This document shows positions 1 through 6,181 of a DNA stretch of 8,217 bases, piece by piece (positions within the stretch are counted from its first letter, which is position 1; each line of letters starts with the position of its first letter). The translations under genes and the position numbers were made by a program. This DNA comes from Burkholderiales bacterium. Its GTDB lineage: Bacteria; Pseudomonadota; Gammaproteobacteria; Burkholderiales; SG8-39. The stretch spans positions 1-8,217 of the forward strand of contig SXNB01000264.1 in the NCBI GenBank assembly GCA_005777205.1. Direction: 5' to 3'. Below the pieces are notes generated by a model. The model was not told where the DNA came from. It saw only the letters and a program-made list of their open reading frames with translations, and ran no database searches.

Positions 1-1
1 C

Positions 2-136
2 CATCAACCTCAAGAACATAATTCAGTACCTAACTTTTGGTCTACACGTTATGCCATCGGCCTATTCGTGATTGGTGGTGTGGCAGCCTATTTTCTCTTA
101 ACCGAGCATTTGGCCCATATCGTTGGTGTTTTACAG
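2..136 (+). CDS. DUF2933-family small membrane protein, internal fragment
   Basis: Frame 2 is open from the left edge. It contains NFWSTRYAIGLFVIGGVAAY followed by FLLTEHLAHIVGVLQ. This matches the core I remember for DUF2933 proteins: a Trp/Arg-rich lead-in, one hydrophobic helix, then a LLTEHxAH motif. The family normally continues into a second helix with a LLACPLMHxFMH-like end, and that part is absent. From about base 137 the frame reads into antisense dut sequence and stops at TAG 215-217. The start codon lies outside the window. DUF2933 proteins are small inner-membrane proteins of unknown function that often sit in metal-resistance or mobile regions (family knowledge). GC is about 44% here, against about 73% in bases 181-240. 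The family call is fairly secure; whether the fragment belongs to this genome is doubtful. Confidence 0.65.
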
Positions 137-396
137 TCGATCAGGCCGACCAGGTTTCCGAGCACGATCCCGTTCTTGGCCCCGAGGCCGGAGCGCGGCA
201 GGACGATCGCCGCATAGCCCGGGTCGCCAATGTGGATCGCGATCCCCGAGGGCACCAGCCGGCTCTCGCCCGGCTGCAGCGTCAGCGGCCCGTCGATGCA
301 GGCCCGCATGTCCAGGCCGGCCGCGCCGGGGGTGGCGTACTGCGGCAGGATTTCACGGATCCTCGGATCCAGGACCTTCACGTCCAGGCGCCGCAC
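88..396 (-). CDS. dut: dUTP diphosphatase (dUTPase), 3'-truncated
   Basis: The enzyme hydrolyses dUTP to dUMP and pyrophosphate; it keeps uracil out of DNA and supplies the thymidylate precursor. Visible motifs are ATPGAAGLDMRA (residues 21-32, motif I), LPRSGLG (66-72, motif II) and GNLVGLID (80-87, first half of motif III, ending on the conserved Asp). Native sequence stops there. The remaining 15 codons to TAG at 88-90 are antisense to the DUF2933 fragment. About 60 C-terminal residues of the usual ~150 are missing, including the rest of motif III, motif IV and the glycine-rich motif V, so the product as read could not form an active trimer. The start is GTG at 394-396, overlapping the coaBC stop by one base (TAGTG). 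The coaBC-dut order is the same as in E. coli. The identity is certain; the truncation coincides with the junction. Confidence 0.9.
   Translation of the reverse strand: MRRLDVKVLDPRIREILPQYATPGAAGLDMRACIDGPLTLQPGESRLVPSGIAIHIGDPGYAAIVLPRSGLGAKNGIVLGNLVGLIDCKTPTIWAKCSVKRK
131..139. other. Chimeric junction between DUF2933 fragment and dut
   Basis: Left of about 135, the + strand encodes a DUF2933-like protein and the minus strand encodes nothing recognisable. Right of 136, the minus strand encodes dUTPase up to the Asp of GNLVGLID (codon at 136-138). The next codon, 133-135, reads Cys where dUTPases have Ser or another residue of the S-D-Y-Q-G segment. Base composition and coding strand switch at the same point. 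I see no inverted repeat, target duplication or integrase-type site at the junction, so an assembly chimera is at least as likely as a real recombination. Confidence 0.7.
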
Positions 397-1589
397 TAGC
401 GCGCCCTCTTCAACATCGCCGCGACGTGGGCGACCAGCTTGCGCGCCTGCTCAAGCTTGGGTCCACGGCCCAGCGGATGCCGGCCCTTTGCGTCGAACAA
501 CGTGATTGAATTGTCGTCGGCACCCATCGCGGCCTGCGCCAAGTTGGCGGCGATCAGCGGCACGCCCTTCTTCAGCCGCTTGGCGCGAGCGTGCGCCTCC
601 ACCTTCTCGGTCTCGGCGGCAAAGCCGACGCAGAAGGGCCCGCTCTTCTGCGCCGCCACCCAAGCAAGGATGTCTGGGTTCTCCTCGAACTCGAGCGCCA
701 GCGCGCGCCCGTTCGCCTTCTTGATCTTCTGCCGCGACGAATTCTTCACCTTCCAGTCCGCGACCGCGGCGACCGAGATGAAGATGTCGCTGCCCTTCAC
801 CGCCGCCTTCACCGCCTCGAACATCTGCTGCCCGCTGCGCACGTTCACGCGCGCCACGCCCTGCGGCGCCTCCAGCGCCACCGGCCCGCTCACCAGCGTG
901 ACCTCGGCGCCCGCCTCGCGAGCCGCGCGCGCGACTGCGTAGCCCATCTTTCCGGAGCTGGTGTTGGTGATGACGCGTACCGGGTCGATCTGCTCCTCGG
1001 TCGGCCCTGCGGTCACCAGCACGCGCTTGCCCGCAAGGCGCTTGGGCTGGAACAGCGCTTCGACCTCGGCGACGATCGCCCCGGGTTCCAGCATGCGGCC
1101 CATTCCGGTCTCGCCGCAGGCCTGGTCGCCTGCGGCCGGGCCGGCGAAGTCGACGCCGTCCGCGCGCAGGGTGCGCAGGTTGCGCTGCGTCGCCGAGTTG
1201 TCCCACATCTCCACGTTCATCGCAGGCGCCAGCATCAGAGGGCAACGCCGCGCCAGCACCAGGGTCGAGAGCAGATCGTCGGCGAGGCCCTGCGCGACCT
1301 TCGCCATGAAATCTGCCGACGCCGGCGCGACCAGGATGAGGTCGCGGTCCCGTGACAGCTCGATATGGGACATGTTGTTCGCGACACGCGGATCCCAGAG
1401 GTCGGTCCACACCGTCTGGCCGGTCAGGGCCTGCATCGTCACCGGCGTGATAAAGCGGGTCGCCGCCTCGGTCATGGCGACGCGGACGTCGCAGCCCACG
1501 CGGCCTAGGGCACGCGCCAGCTCGGCGGCCTTGTAGGCGGCGATGCCGCCAGTCAGGCCGAGCAGAATCCGCTTTCCTTTTAATGTCAT
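396..1589 (-). CDS. coaBC: Bifunctional phosphopantothenoylcysteine decarboxylase / phosphopantothenate-cysteine ligase
   Basis: CoaBC (Dfp) joins cysteine to 4'-phosphopantothenate using CTP, then decarboxylates the product to 4'-phosphopantetheine in coenzyme A synthesis. The N-terminal CoaC half is an FMN-binding flavodoxin-like domain (about residues 1-180). It has LGLTGGIAAYK near the start, His75 in NNMSHIELS, the APAMNVEMW motif with Asn125, and Cys158 in GDQACGETGMGRM. Those three positions equal the E. coli catalytic numbering, which is the main reason for choosing ATG at 1589 over the GTG at 1601. The C-terminal CoaB half (about 185-397) has VLVTAGPTEEQIDPVR, ITNTSSGKMG with Asn209, AAVADWK and KIKK near 288. 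GGGG-rich sequence lies about 8-14 bases upstream of the ATG. The gene is intact, overlaps dut by one base and is divergent from radC. Confidence 0.95.
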   Translation of the reverse strand: MTLKGKRILLGLTGGIAAYKAAELARALGRVGCDVRVAMTEAATRFITPVTMQALTGQTVWTDLWDPRVANNMSHIELSRDRDLILVAPASADFMAKVAQGLADDLLSTLVLARRCPLMLAPAMNVEMWDNSATQRNLRTLRADGVDFAGPAAGDQACGETGMGRMLEPGAIVAEVEALFQPKRLAGKRVLVTAGPTEEQIDPVRVITNTSSGKMGYAVARAAREAGAEVTLVSGPVALEAPQGVARVNVRSGQQMFEAVKAAVKGSDIFISVAAVADWKVKNSSRQKIKKANGRALALEFEENPDILAWVAAQKSGPFCVGFAAETEKVEAHARAKRLKKGVPLIAANLAQAAMGADDNSITLFDAKGRHPLGRGPKLEQARKLVAHVAAMLKRAR

Positions 1590-1615
1590 CGGGCCAGCCA
1601 CCCCGGGCGTTAAGG

Positions 1616-1628
1616 GATTTTGATTGTA
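1616..1628 (-). promoter_or_regulatory. Candidate -10 element for coaBC-dut
   Basis: The 65-base gap between coaBC and radC carries TACAAT on the minus strand (1623-1628), a good match to a sigma-70 -10 box. It would place a start near 1616, about 27 bases before the coaBC ATG. No convincing -35 hexamer lies 16-18 bases upstream, so this is a weak call. I found no comparable promoter for radC in the gap. Confidence 0.3.
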
Positions 1629-1654
1629 GAGGAATCCGGGGGAAGGCTTCTGTC

Positions 1655-2323
1655 ATGGCGATATCGGACTGGCCGCTGGCCGAACGGCCGCGGGAACGGC
1701 TGATGGCGCAGGGTGCCGCGGCACTGAGCGACGCTGAGCTGCTGGCGGTGTTCCTGCGCACGGGGGTGCGCGGGAAAACCGCGGTCGACGTGGCCCGCGA
1801 GTTGCTCCGGGACGCCGGGGGCCTGGGCGGTCTGTTCCGCGCGCCCCACGCGCTCCGCGCCAAGGGCCTGGGACCCGCCAAGCGCGCGCTGCTGCGCGCA
1901 GTTCTCGAGGTGGCGCGGCGCTGCCTGGAGGAGGACCTCAAGGCCGGCGCGACACTCACCTCGCCCGGCGCGGTGCGCGACTACCTGCGGCTCCAGCTGG
2001 GCAGCCTGTCCCACGAGGTCTTCGTCTGCCTGTGGCTGGACGCCCAGCACCGGGTGATCGAAACCCGGGAACTGTTCAGGGGCACCCTGACCCGGACTTC
2101 GGTCTACCCCAGGGAGGTCGTCAAGGCGGCGCTGGCGGCGAACGCGGCGGCCGTGATCTTCGCCCACAACCACCCGTCCGGCGTAGCTCAGCCCTCGCAG
2201 GCTGACGAACTCCTGACCCGCAACCTGCGGGAGGCCCTGGCCCTTGTGGAGGTGAAGGTGCTGGACCACTTCATCGTCGCCGGCCGGCAGGCGCTGTCCT
2301 TCGCCGAACGCGGCCTGCTCTGA
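1655..2323 (+). CDS. radC: RadC family JAMM/MPN-domain protein
   Basis: This 222-residue protein has the usual RadC length and layout. An N-terminal region (PLAERPRERLMAQG, ALSDAELLAVFLRTG) is followed by a helix-hairpin-helix segment (GLGPAKRALL, about 71-80) and then the JAMM metalloprotease-like domain, with HNHPSGVAQPSQAD at 171-184. His171, His173 and Asp184 are the expected metal ligands and all are present. RadC was once linked to DNA repair, but that role is disputed and its activity is unknown. I chose ATG 1655 because GGGGGAAGG (1638-1646) lies 8 bases upstream and RadC homologues begin just before the PREK/RPRE motif. An earlier TTG at 1583 would run into the coaBC coding region. 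The gene is divergent from coaBC and precedes rpmB-rpmG, an order common in proteobacteria. Confidence 0.93.
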   Translation: MAISDWPLAERPRERLMAQGAAALSDAELLAVFLRTGVRGKTAVDVARELLRDAGGLGGLFRAPHALRAKGLGPAKRALLRAVLEVARRCLEEDLKAGATLTSPGAVRDYLRLQLGSLSHEVFVCLWLDAQHRVIETRELFRGTLTRTSVYPREVVKAALAANAAAVIFAHNHPSGVAQPSQADELLTRNLREALALVEVKVLDHFIVAGRQALSFAERGLL

Positions 2324-2370
2324 ACCCCGGGTGAAGTGTCTGTTTTGAAGTCTTTTTTCATGCCGTTTCC

Positions 2371-2386
2371 TGCTACAATTCGCAAC
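2371..2386 (+). promoter_or_regulatory. Extended -10 promoter for rpmB-rpmG
   Basis: TGCTACAAT (2371-2379) is an extended -10 element: TG, one base, then TACAAT, a 5/6 match to TATAAT. The -35 region at the right spacing (TCTTTT, 2351-2356) is poor, as is usual with extended -10 promoters. Transcription would start near 2386 and leave a leader of about 22 bases before the rpmB ATG. The 84-base gap after radC is conspicuously AT-rich, which fits a strong ribosomal-protein promoter. Confidence 0.55.
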
Positions 2387-2407
2387 TTTTTAAAAGGGCC
2401 CGGAACC

Positions 2408-2644
2408 ATGTCCCGAGTTTGCGCAGTCACCGGCAAGAAACCCATGAAAGGTCACCTGGTCTCGCACGCCAACAACAAGACCATCCGCACCTTCCAGCCC
2501 AACCTGCACTACCGCCGCTTCTGGGTCGAGACGCAGAAGCGCTGGGTGCGCCTGCGCGTGTCCACCGCCGGCCTGCGCCGCATCGACAAGCTGGGCGTGG
2601 AGGCCGTTCTGGCCGAGATCGAAGCCAAGCGCAAGGCAGCCTGA
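2408..2644 (+). CDS. rpmB: 50S ribosomal protein L28 (bL28)
   Basis: A 78-residue basic protein, the standard bacterial length, beginning MSRVCAVTGKKPMKGH and containing VSHANNKTIRTFQPN, RRFWVETQKRWVRLRVS and the C-terminal GLRRIDKLGV helix. bL28 binds 23S rRNA in the large subunit. Only one cysteine is present (Cys5), so this is the form without a zinc-ribbon, which does not bind zinc. ATG 2408 gives the family N-terminus exactly; an in-frame upstream GTG at 2336 would only extend the protein into the promoter. A purine-rich AAAAGGG (2392-2398) is the probable ribosome-binding site. rpmG follows after 10 bases and is almost certainly cotranscribed. Confidence 0.97.
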   Translation: MSRVCAVTGKKPMKGHLVSHANNKTIRTFQPNLHYRRFWVETQKRWVRLRVSTAGLRRIDKLGVEAVLAEIEAKRKAA

Positions 2645-2654
2645 GGAGAACCGC

Positions 2655-2810
2655 ATGCGTGAAAAGATCAAGCTGGAGTCCAGCGCCGGCACCGGCCACT
2701 TCTACACCACCACCAAGAACAAGCGCACCAAGCCCGAGAAGCTGGAGCTCATGAAATACGATCCCAAGGCGCGCAAGCACGTGATGTACAAGGAAACGAA
2801 GCTGAAGTAG
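2655..2810 (+). CDS. rpmG: 50S ribosomal protein L33 (bL33)
   Basis: A 51-residue basic protein, MREKIKLESSAGTGHFYTTT, then KNKRTKPEKLELMKYDPKAR and a HVMYKETKLK end. This is the compact form I associate with betaproteobacteria: it lacks the few N-terminal residues (MAKG) of E. coli L33. It has no cysteines, so it is the zinc-independent type. In many bacteria Zur controls a switch between zinc and non-zinc L33 forms (family knowledge; nothing here shows a Zur site). A strong Shine-Dalgarno sequence, GAGGAGAA (2643-2650), overlaps the rpmB stop codon and points to translational coupling. A terminator follows 23 bases after the stop. Confidence 0.97.
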   Translation: MREKIKLESSAGTGHFYTTTKNKRTKPEKLELMKYDPKARKHVMYKETKLK

Positions 2811-2833
2811 CGCCTCGCTTACGGCGCCAAAGC

Positions 2834-2861
2834 AAAAGGCCCGCTGCTAGCGGGCCTTTTT
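2834..2861 (+). terminator. Rho-independent terminator after rpmG, probably bidirectional
   Basis: A perfect 12-bp stem (2834-2845 with 2849-2860) closes a 3-base GCT loop. Its core is GGCCCGCT/AGCGGGCC, flanked by A4 on the left and T5 on the right (2857-2861). On the + strand this is a textbook intrinsic terminator for rpmB-rpmG. On the minus strand the A4 arm supplies a short U-tract, so it can also end transcription of the convergent desaturase gene, whose stop lies 41 bases away. Confidence 0.9.
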
Positions 2862-2901
2862 CATTTCCGGCTCGCGCCGGCAGATGCTGGTATCAGTACG
2901 A

Positions 2902-4077
2902 TCAGGCGTAGCAGCGCAGGCGCCGGCTGAACTCGACCAGCGGGGTGACGCCACTCGATTCCGCCTTGTGGCACCACTCCTGCAGTTGCTTGAGCAGCTG
3001 CTCGCGCGACGCGCTGGAGCGCGCCCACAGGGTGGCGAGTTCCTCACGCAGCGTGAGCGCGGTGTCGATCGCCTTGGACGCCTTGCGTACCTCGGCGATG
3101 CGGGCCTGCTCTGCGGCAGAGTTGTCGCGCGTACGGACCAGGTTCACCTTGACCGACTTCAGCACCTCGGCCTCGCGCGAGCGCTGCCCCAGCCGCTCCA
3201 GTTCCTGGCGATAGGTCGCCTTGAGCGAGCGGGCATAGCGCGCCAGGACGTCGTAGCGGTTGGCGATCACGGCCTCCAGCGTCTTCTCGTCGCACACCGG
3301 TTTGGGATCCGAGAAGCGGGGCGTTGGTGCCACCTTCTTCACCGCAGCCAGGCCGAGCGTCTCCAGCGCCTTGATATAGACCCAGCCGATGTCGAATTCG
3401 TACCACTTGAGAGCGAACTTGGCAGAGGCTGGGAAGGCGTGGTGGTTGTTGTGCAGTTCCTCGCCGCCGATCAGGATGCCCCAGGGCGAGAGGTTGCGGC
3501 TCGCGTCGGGCGCCGGCACGTCCCAGTTGCGGTAGCCCCAGAAATGACCGATGCCATTGATGACGCCGGCCGCCCAGAACGGGATCCAGACGATCTGCGT
3601 CACCAGGACGAGCAGTCCCGGGACCAGCCCGAACAGCGCGATGTTGACCGCGCCCATCAGGAACAGCCCCAGGATAGCGTGCGAGGCGTAGACGTTGCGC
3701 TCCATCCAGTCGTCCGGCGTGCCGTGGCCGTAACGCGCCATGGTTTCAGGGTGATGCGACTCCTTCACGTACAGAGTCACGCCCAGCCAGAGCACCTTGT
3801 TGATGCCATGCACCTGCGGGCTGTGCGGGTCCTCGCGGGTCTCGCACTTGGCGTGGTGCTTGCGATGGATCGCCGCCCACTCCTTGGTCACCATGCCGGT
3901 GGTCAGCCAGAGCCAGAAGCGGAAGAAATGCGACGGGATCGGATGCAGGTCGATGGCCCGGTGCGCCTGGTGGCGGTGCAGGAAAATGGTCACCGCGGAA
4001 ATGGTGACGTGCGTCAGGGCCAGCGCCACCAGCACCAGTTGCCACCAAGAGAGATCCAGATATCCGGAGAAGAGCAT
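2902..4077 (-). CDS. Membrane fatty acid (acyl-CoA/acyl-lipid) delta-9-type desaturase with C-terminal extension
   Basis: This is an integral-membrane di-iron desaturase of the Ole1/DesC type, expected to introduce a cis double bond into saturated acyl chains and so adjust membrane fluidity. All three histidine boxes are intact: HRHQAH (34-39), HRKHH (71-75) and HNNHH (209-213), plus NGIGH at 174-178. Hydrophobic segments lie at about 10-34, 47-63, 132-152 and 155-175. The catalytic part ends near residue 250. The last ~120 residues are a charged helical extension (from IANRYDVLARYARS to FSRRLRCYA). It is not part of the minimal desaturase and resembles the C-terminal part of ISL3-family transposases. 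I recall betaproteobacterial desaturases of similar length, so the extension is probably native. ATG 4077 has AAGG about 6 bases upstream. Substrate position and acyl carrier are not deducible. Confidence 0.9.
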   Translation of the reverse strand: MLFSGYLDLSWWQLVLVALALTHVTISAVTIFLHRHQAHRAIDLHPIPSHFFRFWLWLTTGMVTKEWAAIHRKHHAKCETREDPHSPQVHGINKVLWLGVTLYVKESHHPETMARYGHGTPDDWMERNVYASHAILGLFLMGAVNIALFGLVPGLLVLVTQIVWIPFWAAGVINGIGHFWGYRNWDVPAPDASRNLSPWGILIGGEELHNNHHAFPASAKFALKWYEFDIGWVYIKALETLGLAAVKKVAPTPRFSDPKPVCDEKTLEAVIANRYDVLARYARSLKATYRQELERLGQRSREAEVLKSVKVNLVRTRDNSAAEQARIAEVRKASKAIDTALTLREELATLWARSSASREQLLKQLQEWCHKAESSGVTPLVEFSRRLRCYA

Positions 4078-4112
4078 TGTCGCCTTGAGTTAATGTCGTC
4101 CCAGCAGGACAG

Positions 4113-4147
4113 GCAACCAATTCTACGCGAACGCCAAAAACCCGCAA
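4113..4147 (-). promoter_or_regulatory. Candidate sigma-70 promoter for the desaturase
   Basis: On the minus strand TTGCGG (4142-4147) is separated by 16 bases from TAGAAT (4120-4125, 5/6 to consensus). The predicted start is near 4113, giving a leader of about 36 bases. The -35 match is only moderate. The promoter lies just past the end of the mscS-like remnant, so the desaturase need not depend on the upstream cluster. No operator-like palindrome is evident. Confidence 0.45.
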
Positions 4148-4158
4148 TGAAAACAATG

Positions 4159-4910
4159 TCATGGCTTAGGAAACTCTCCAGCCAACAGCCTAATGTCCCG
4201 TTGCGGAAAGGGAATTTCGATCCCCGGGGCCCGGAACTCCGATAGAACCTACACCAGGACGTCGGACCGGACGTTTTGGCTGCCGCCTTCGGGTTCGCTG
4301 ATCCACAGCCCCAGTTCCAGGTTGGTGCCGCTGTCGGCAAGCTCCCGCACCTGCGCCACGGGAGCCGGATCGGGCAGCACCCGCGGGCGGCGCCCGGCAA
4401 TATCGGTCAACAGCGCCAGCACTGCGGGATAGCCGGCCCTTGCCAGCCGCGAACTCCACCTCCTGCTGCCAGTGCACGATCTCCGGCAGCATGCCGGTGA
4501 GGTGCAGCGCGAGCGCACCTCAGACCAGCGCCGCGATGGAGCGCTCGAAAGCGCCCAGCCCAGCGCTGCGGGACACGCCGATGCGTAGCAGGTAGACCGC
4601 GAAGCGGATCCCGGCGAGGGCGCCGAACAGCGGTATTGTGACCGCCAGCAGGTTGGTCTCTTGCCAGTTGCCGAGCACCGCCCGAGTGGCGACGAGGAAC
4701 AGCATCGCGAGCAGCGGAAACGCGACCCGCAGCAGCGCCGCGCTTGAGCGCAGTCGCGCTCGCCTCTGGAGCGCGCCATTGCGCGAGGTGCGCGACCCAC
4801 CACGCGGCAAGGACACAGGAGGCCAGTACGCCAGCCTGCCACAGGATGCCCGGGAACCGCAGGTCGCTACACAGGTCCAGCAGCTGCCGGCTGATCTGGT
4901 TGTCCGCCAT
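4159..4910 (-). pseudogene. MscS-family mechanosensitive channel remnant
   Basis: Fragments of one MscS-like protein lie in order but in three frames. Segment 1 starts at ATG 4910 (MADNQISRQLLDLC, then a helix GVLASCVLAAWWVAHLA). Segment 2 is one base out of phase from about 4780-4740 and holds LLRVAFPLLAMLFLVATRAV and IPLFGALAGIRFAVYLLR. An in-frame TGA at 4520-4522 stands where Trp is expected, after which LALHLTGMLPEIVHW continues in the same frame. Segment 3, in another frame from about 4440, holds LLTDIAGRRPRVLPDPAP, DSGTNLELGLWISEPEGG and VRSDVLV. It is interrupted by TAG 4249-4251, then ends APGIEIPFPQRDIRL and TGA 4159-4161. The pore helix and beta domain that should lie between GMLPEIVHW and LLTDIAG are missing. 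An intact relative would be several hundred bases longer. Such channels relieve hypo-osmotic stress; this copy cannot. Confidence 0.8.
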
Positions 4911-4924
4911 GGCCGCGGAAGAAT

Positions 4925-6181
4925 CTACTTGCGTTCGAACGCCGCCGCGAAGAAACCGTCGGTGCCATGCACGTGCGGCCACAGGCGCAACTGCGGCCCG
5001 GATCCCAGCGCAATGCGCTGCGCTGCAAGCAGTTCCCCGCAATGCAGCTCGACGAAGGACTTCCCCGCGCCATGCCGGAACGCCGCCACGACTTCCTCGT
5101 TCTCATCAGCGAGCAGGCTGCAGGTGGTATAGACCAGGCGCCCGCCGGGCTTCACCAGTTTCGCCGCAGCAGTGAGGATGCGAAATTGCTTCTGCGCCAG
5201 TTCGGCGATCGCTTCCGGATGATGGCGCCACTTCAGGTCCGGGTTGCGCCGCAGGGTACCGAAGCCGCTGCAGGGCGCGTCCACCAGCACGCGGTCGAGT
5301 TTCCCGGCCAACCGCTTGGCGCGCAGGTCGTTCTCGCCCTCGAGCACCACCGGATGCACGTTCGAAATGCACCCGCGCGCGGCGCGAGGTCCCATTTGAC
5401 TTAGACGCTTGGCCGAGACGTCCATGGCGTAAAGTCGGCCCGTATTGCGCATCAGCATGGCGAGCGCGAGCGTCTTGCCGCCGGCGCCCGCGCAAAAGTC
5501 CGCCACCATCTCGCCGCGGCGTGGCGCAAGCAGATAGGCCAGCAATTGGCTGCCCTCGTCCTGCACCTCGACCGAACCGTCCAGAAACAGGGGGTGCTTG
5601 TTGATCGACGGCTTGCCCTTGAGACGGATGCCGGCGGGAGAACGCGGCGTCGGCTGCCCTTCGAGTTCATCCCCACGCAAGCGTTGCAATACCTCGTCTC
5701 GCGCCAGCTTCGCTAAGTTGACGCGCAGGTCGAGGGGCGCCGCATTCAGCAGTGCCTGCGCGATCTTCTGCGCCTCGCCAGGACCATTCTGCGCCACGAG
5801 CCGTTCCCACAGCCAATCCGGCAGGTCGAACTGCTCGGCGAGCGCGAGTTGGCGGATGTCGAAGGACTTCACCTTCGTGATCAGGTCGGCTTCGCCCTCC
5901 TGCAGCGAGCTTTCCATCGAGCGCCCCGAGAAGCCAAGCACGCGGACGAGTGCCGCCAGCACCAGCGCGCGAGGCTCCTGCGATCCGGCCGCGGCCGCAA
6001 GCGAGCGTTTGCGCCGCAGTACCGCGTAGACCGTTTCGGCGATGAAGGCGCGGTCCTCGCGACCGAAGTTGCGGTGGGCGCGAAAGTACCGCGACACCGC
6101 CTGGTCGGCGGGCCCCGAGAAGCGGAGCAAATCGCCCAGCAGCACTGCCGCCTGTCCCACCAGCGCCGGGCGCGGGGTCAT
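4925..6181 (-). CDS. RsmB/NOP-family SAM-dependent RNA 5-methylcytosine methyltransferase
   Basis: A 418-residue protein with an N-terminal NusB-like helical region (RYFRAHRNFGREDRAFIAE, about 31-49) and a C-terminal Rossmann methyltransferase domain. Motif I is ADFCAGAGGKTLALA (227-241), motif IV is VDAPCSGFGTLRRNPDLKW (300-318) and motif VI is YTTCSLLADENEEVV (351-365). The protein ends HGTDGFFAAAFERK. Both cysteines of the two-Cys m5C mechanism are present: Cys354 (nucleophile in this family) and Cys304 (release). E. coli RsmB methylates C967 of 16S rRNA. Betaproteobacteria often carry more than one family member, and this copy is not beside fmt/def, so the target is uncertain and I give no symbol. 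ATG 6181 overlaps the DUF3108 stop as ATGA, indicating coupling. It is intact; the mscS remnant begins 14 bases after its stop. Confidence 0.88.
   Translation of the reverse strand: MTPRPALVGQAAVLLGDLLRFSGPADQAVSRYFRAHRNFGREDRAFIAETVYAVLRRKRSLAAAAGSQEPRALVLAALVRVLGFSGRSMESSLQEGEADLITKVKSFDIRQLALAEQFDLPDWLWERLVAQNGPGEAQKIAQALLNAAPLDLRVNLAKLARDEVLQRLRGDELEGQPTPRSPAGIRLKGKPSINKHPLFLDGSVEVQDEGSQLLAYLLAPRRGEMVADFCAGAGGKTLALAMLMRNTGRLYAMDVSAKRLSQMGPRAARGCISNVHPVVLEGENDLRAKRLAGKLDRVLVDAPCSGFGTLRRNPDLKWRHHPEAIAELAQKQFRILTAAAKLVKPGGRLVYTTCSLLADENEEVVAAFRHGAGKSFVELHCGELLAAQRIALGSGPQLRLWPHVHGTDGFFAAAFERK

Noticed and set aside
1..139. Insertion sequence or prophage edge at the left end
   Set aside because: No terminal inverted repeat, target duplication, integrase or transposase sequence is visible, and the fragment codes for a DUF2933 protein.
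1583..1654. Extended radC N-terminus from an upstream TTG
   Set aside because: It adds residues unlike RadC, overlaps the coaBC start, and ignores the good ribosome-binding site before ATG 1655.
451..1959. Long minus-strand open frame (502 codons) across coaBC and into radC
   Set aside because: It is Arg/Gly/Ala-rich low-complexity translation in the wrong frame of coaBC and antisense to radC, with no recognisable motif.
2884..4245. Long + strand open frame (453 codons) opposite the desaturase
   Set aside because: It is an antisense shadow of a GC-rich gene: His/Arg/Gln-rich with no domain signature, while the minus strand has all desaturase His boxes.
4520..4816. Independent 98-residue membrane protein
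   Set aside because: It has transmembrane segments, but the same frame continues past the TGA with matching MscS sequence, so it is a piece of the broken gene.
4407..5042. A 211-codon minus-strand frame beginning inside the RsmB-type gene
   Set aside because: Only the part after ATG 4910 looks like protein (the mscS N-terminus). The earlier codons are an out-of-frame reading of the methyltransferase and the later ones follow a frameshift.
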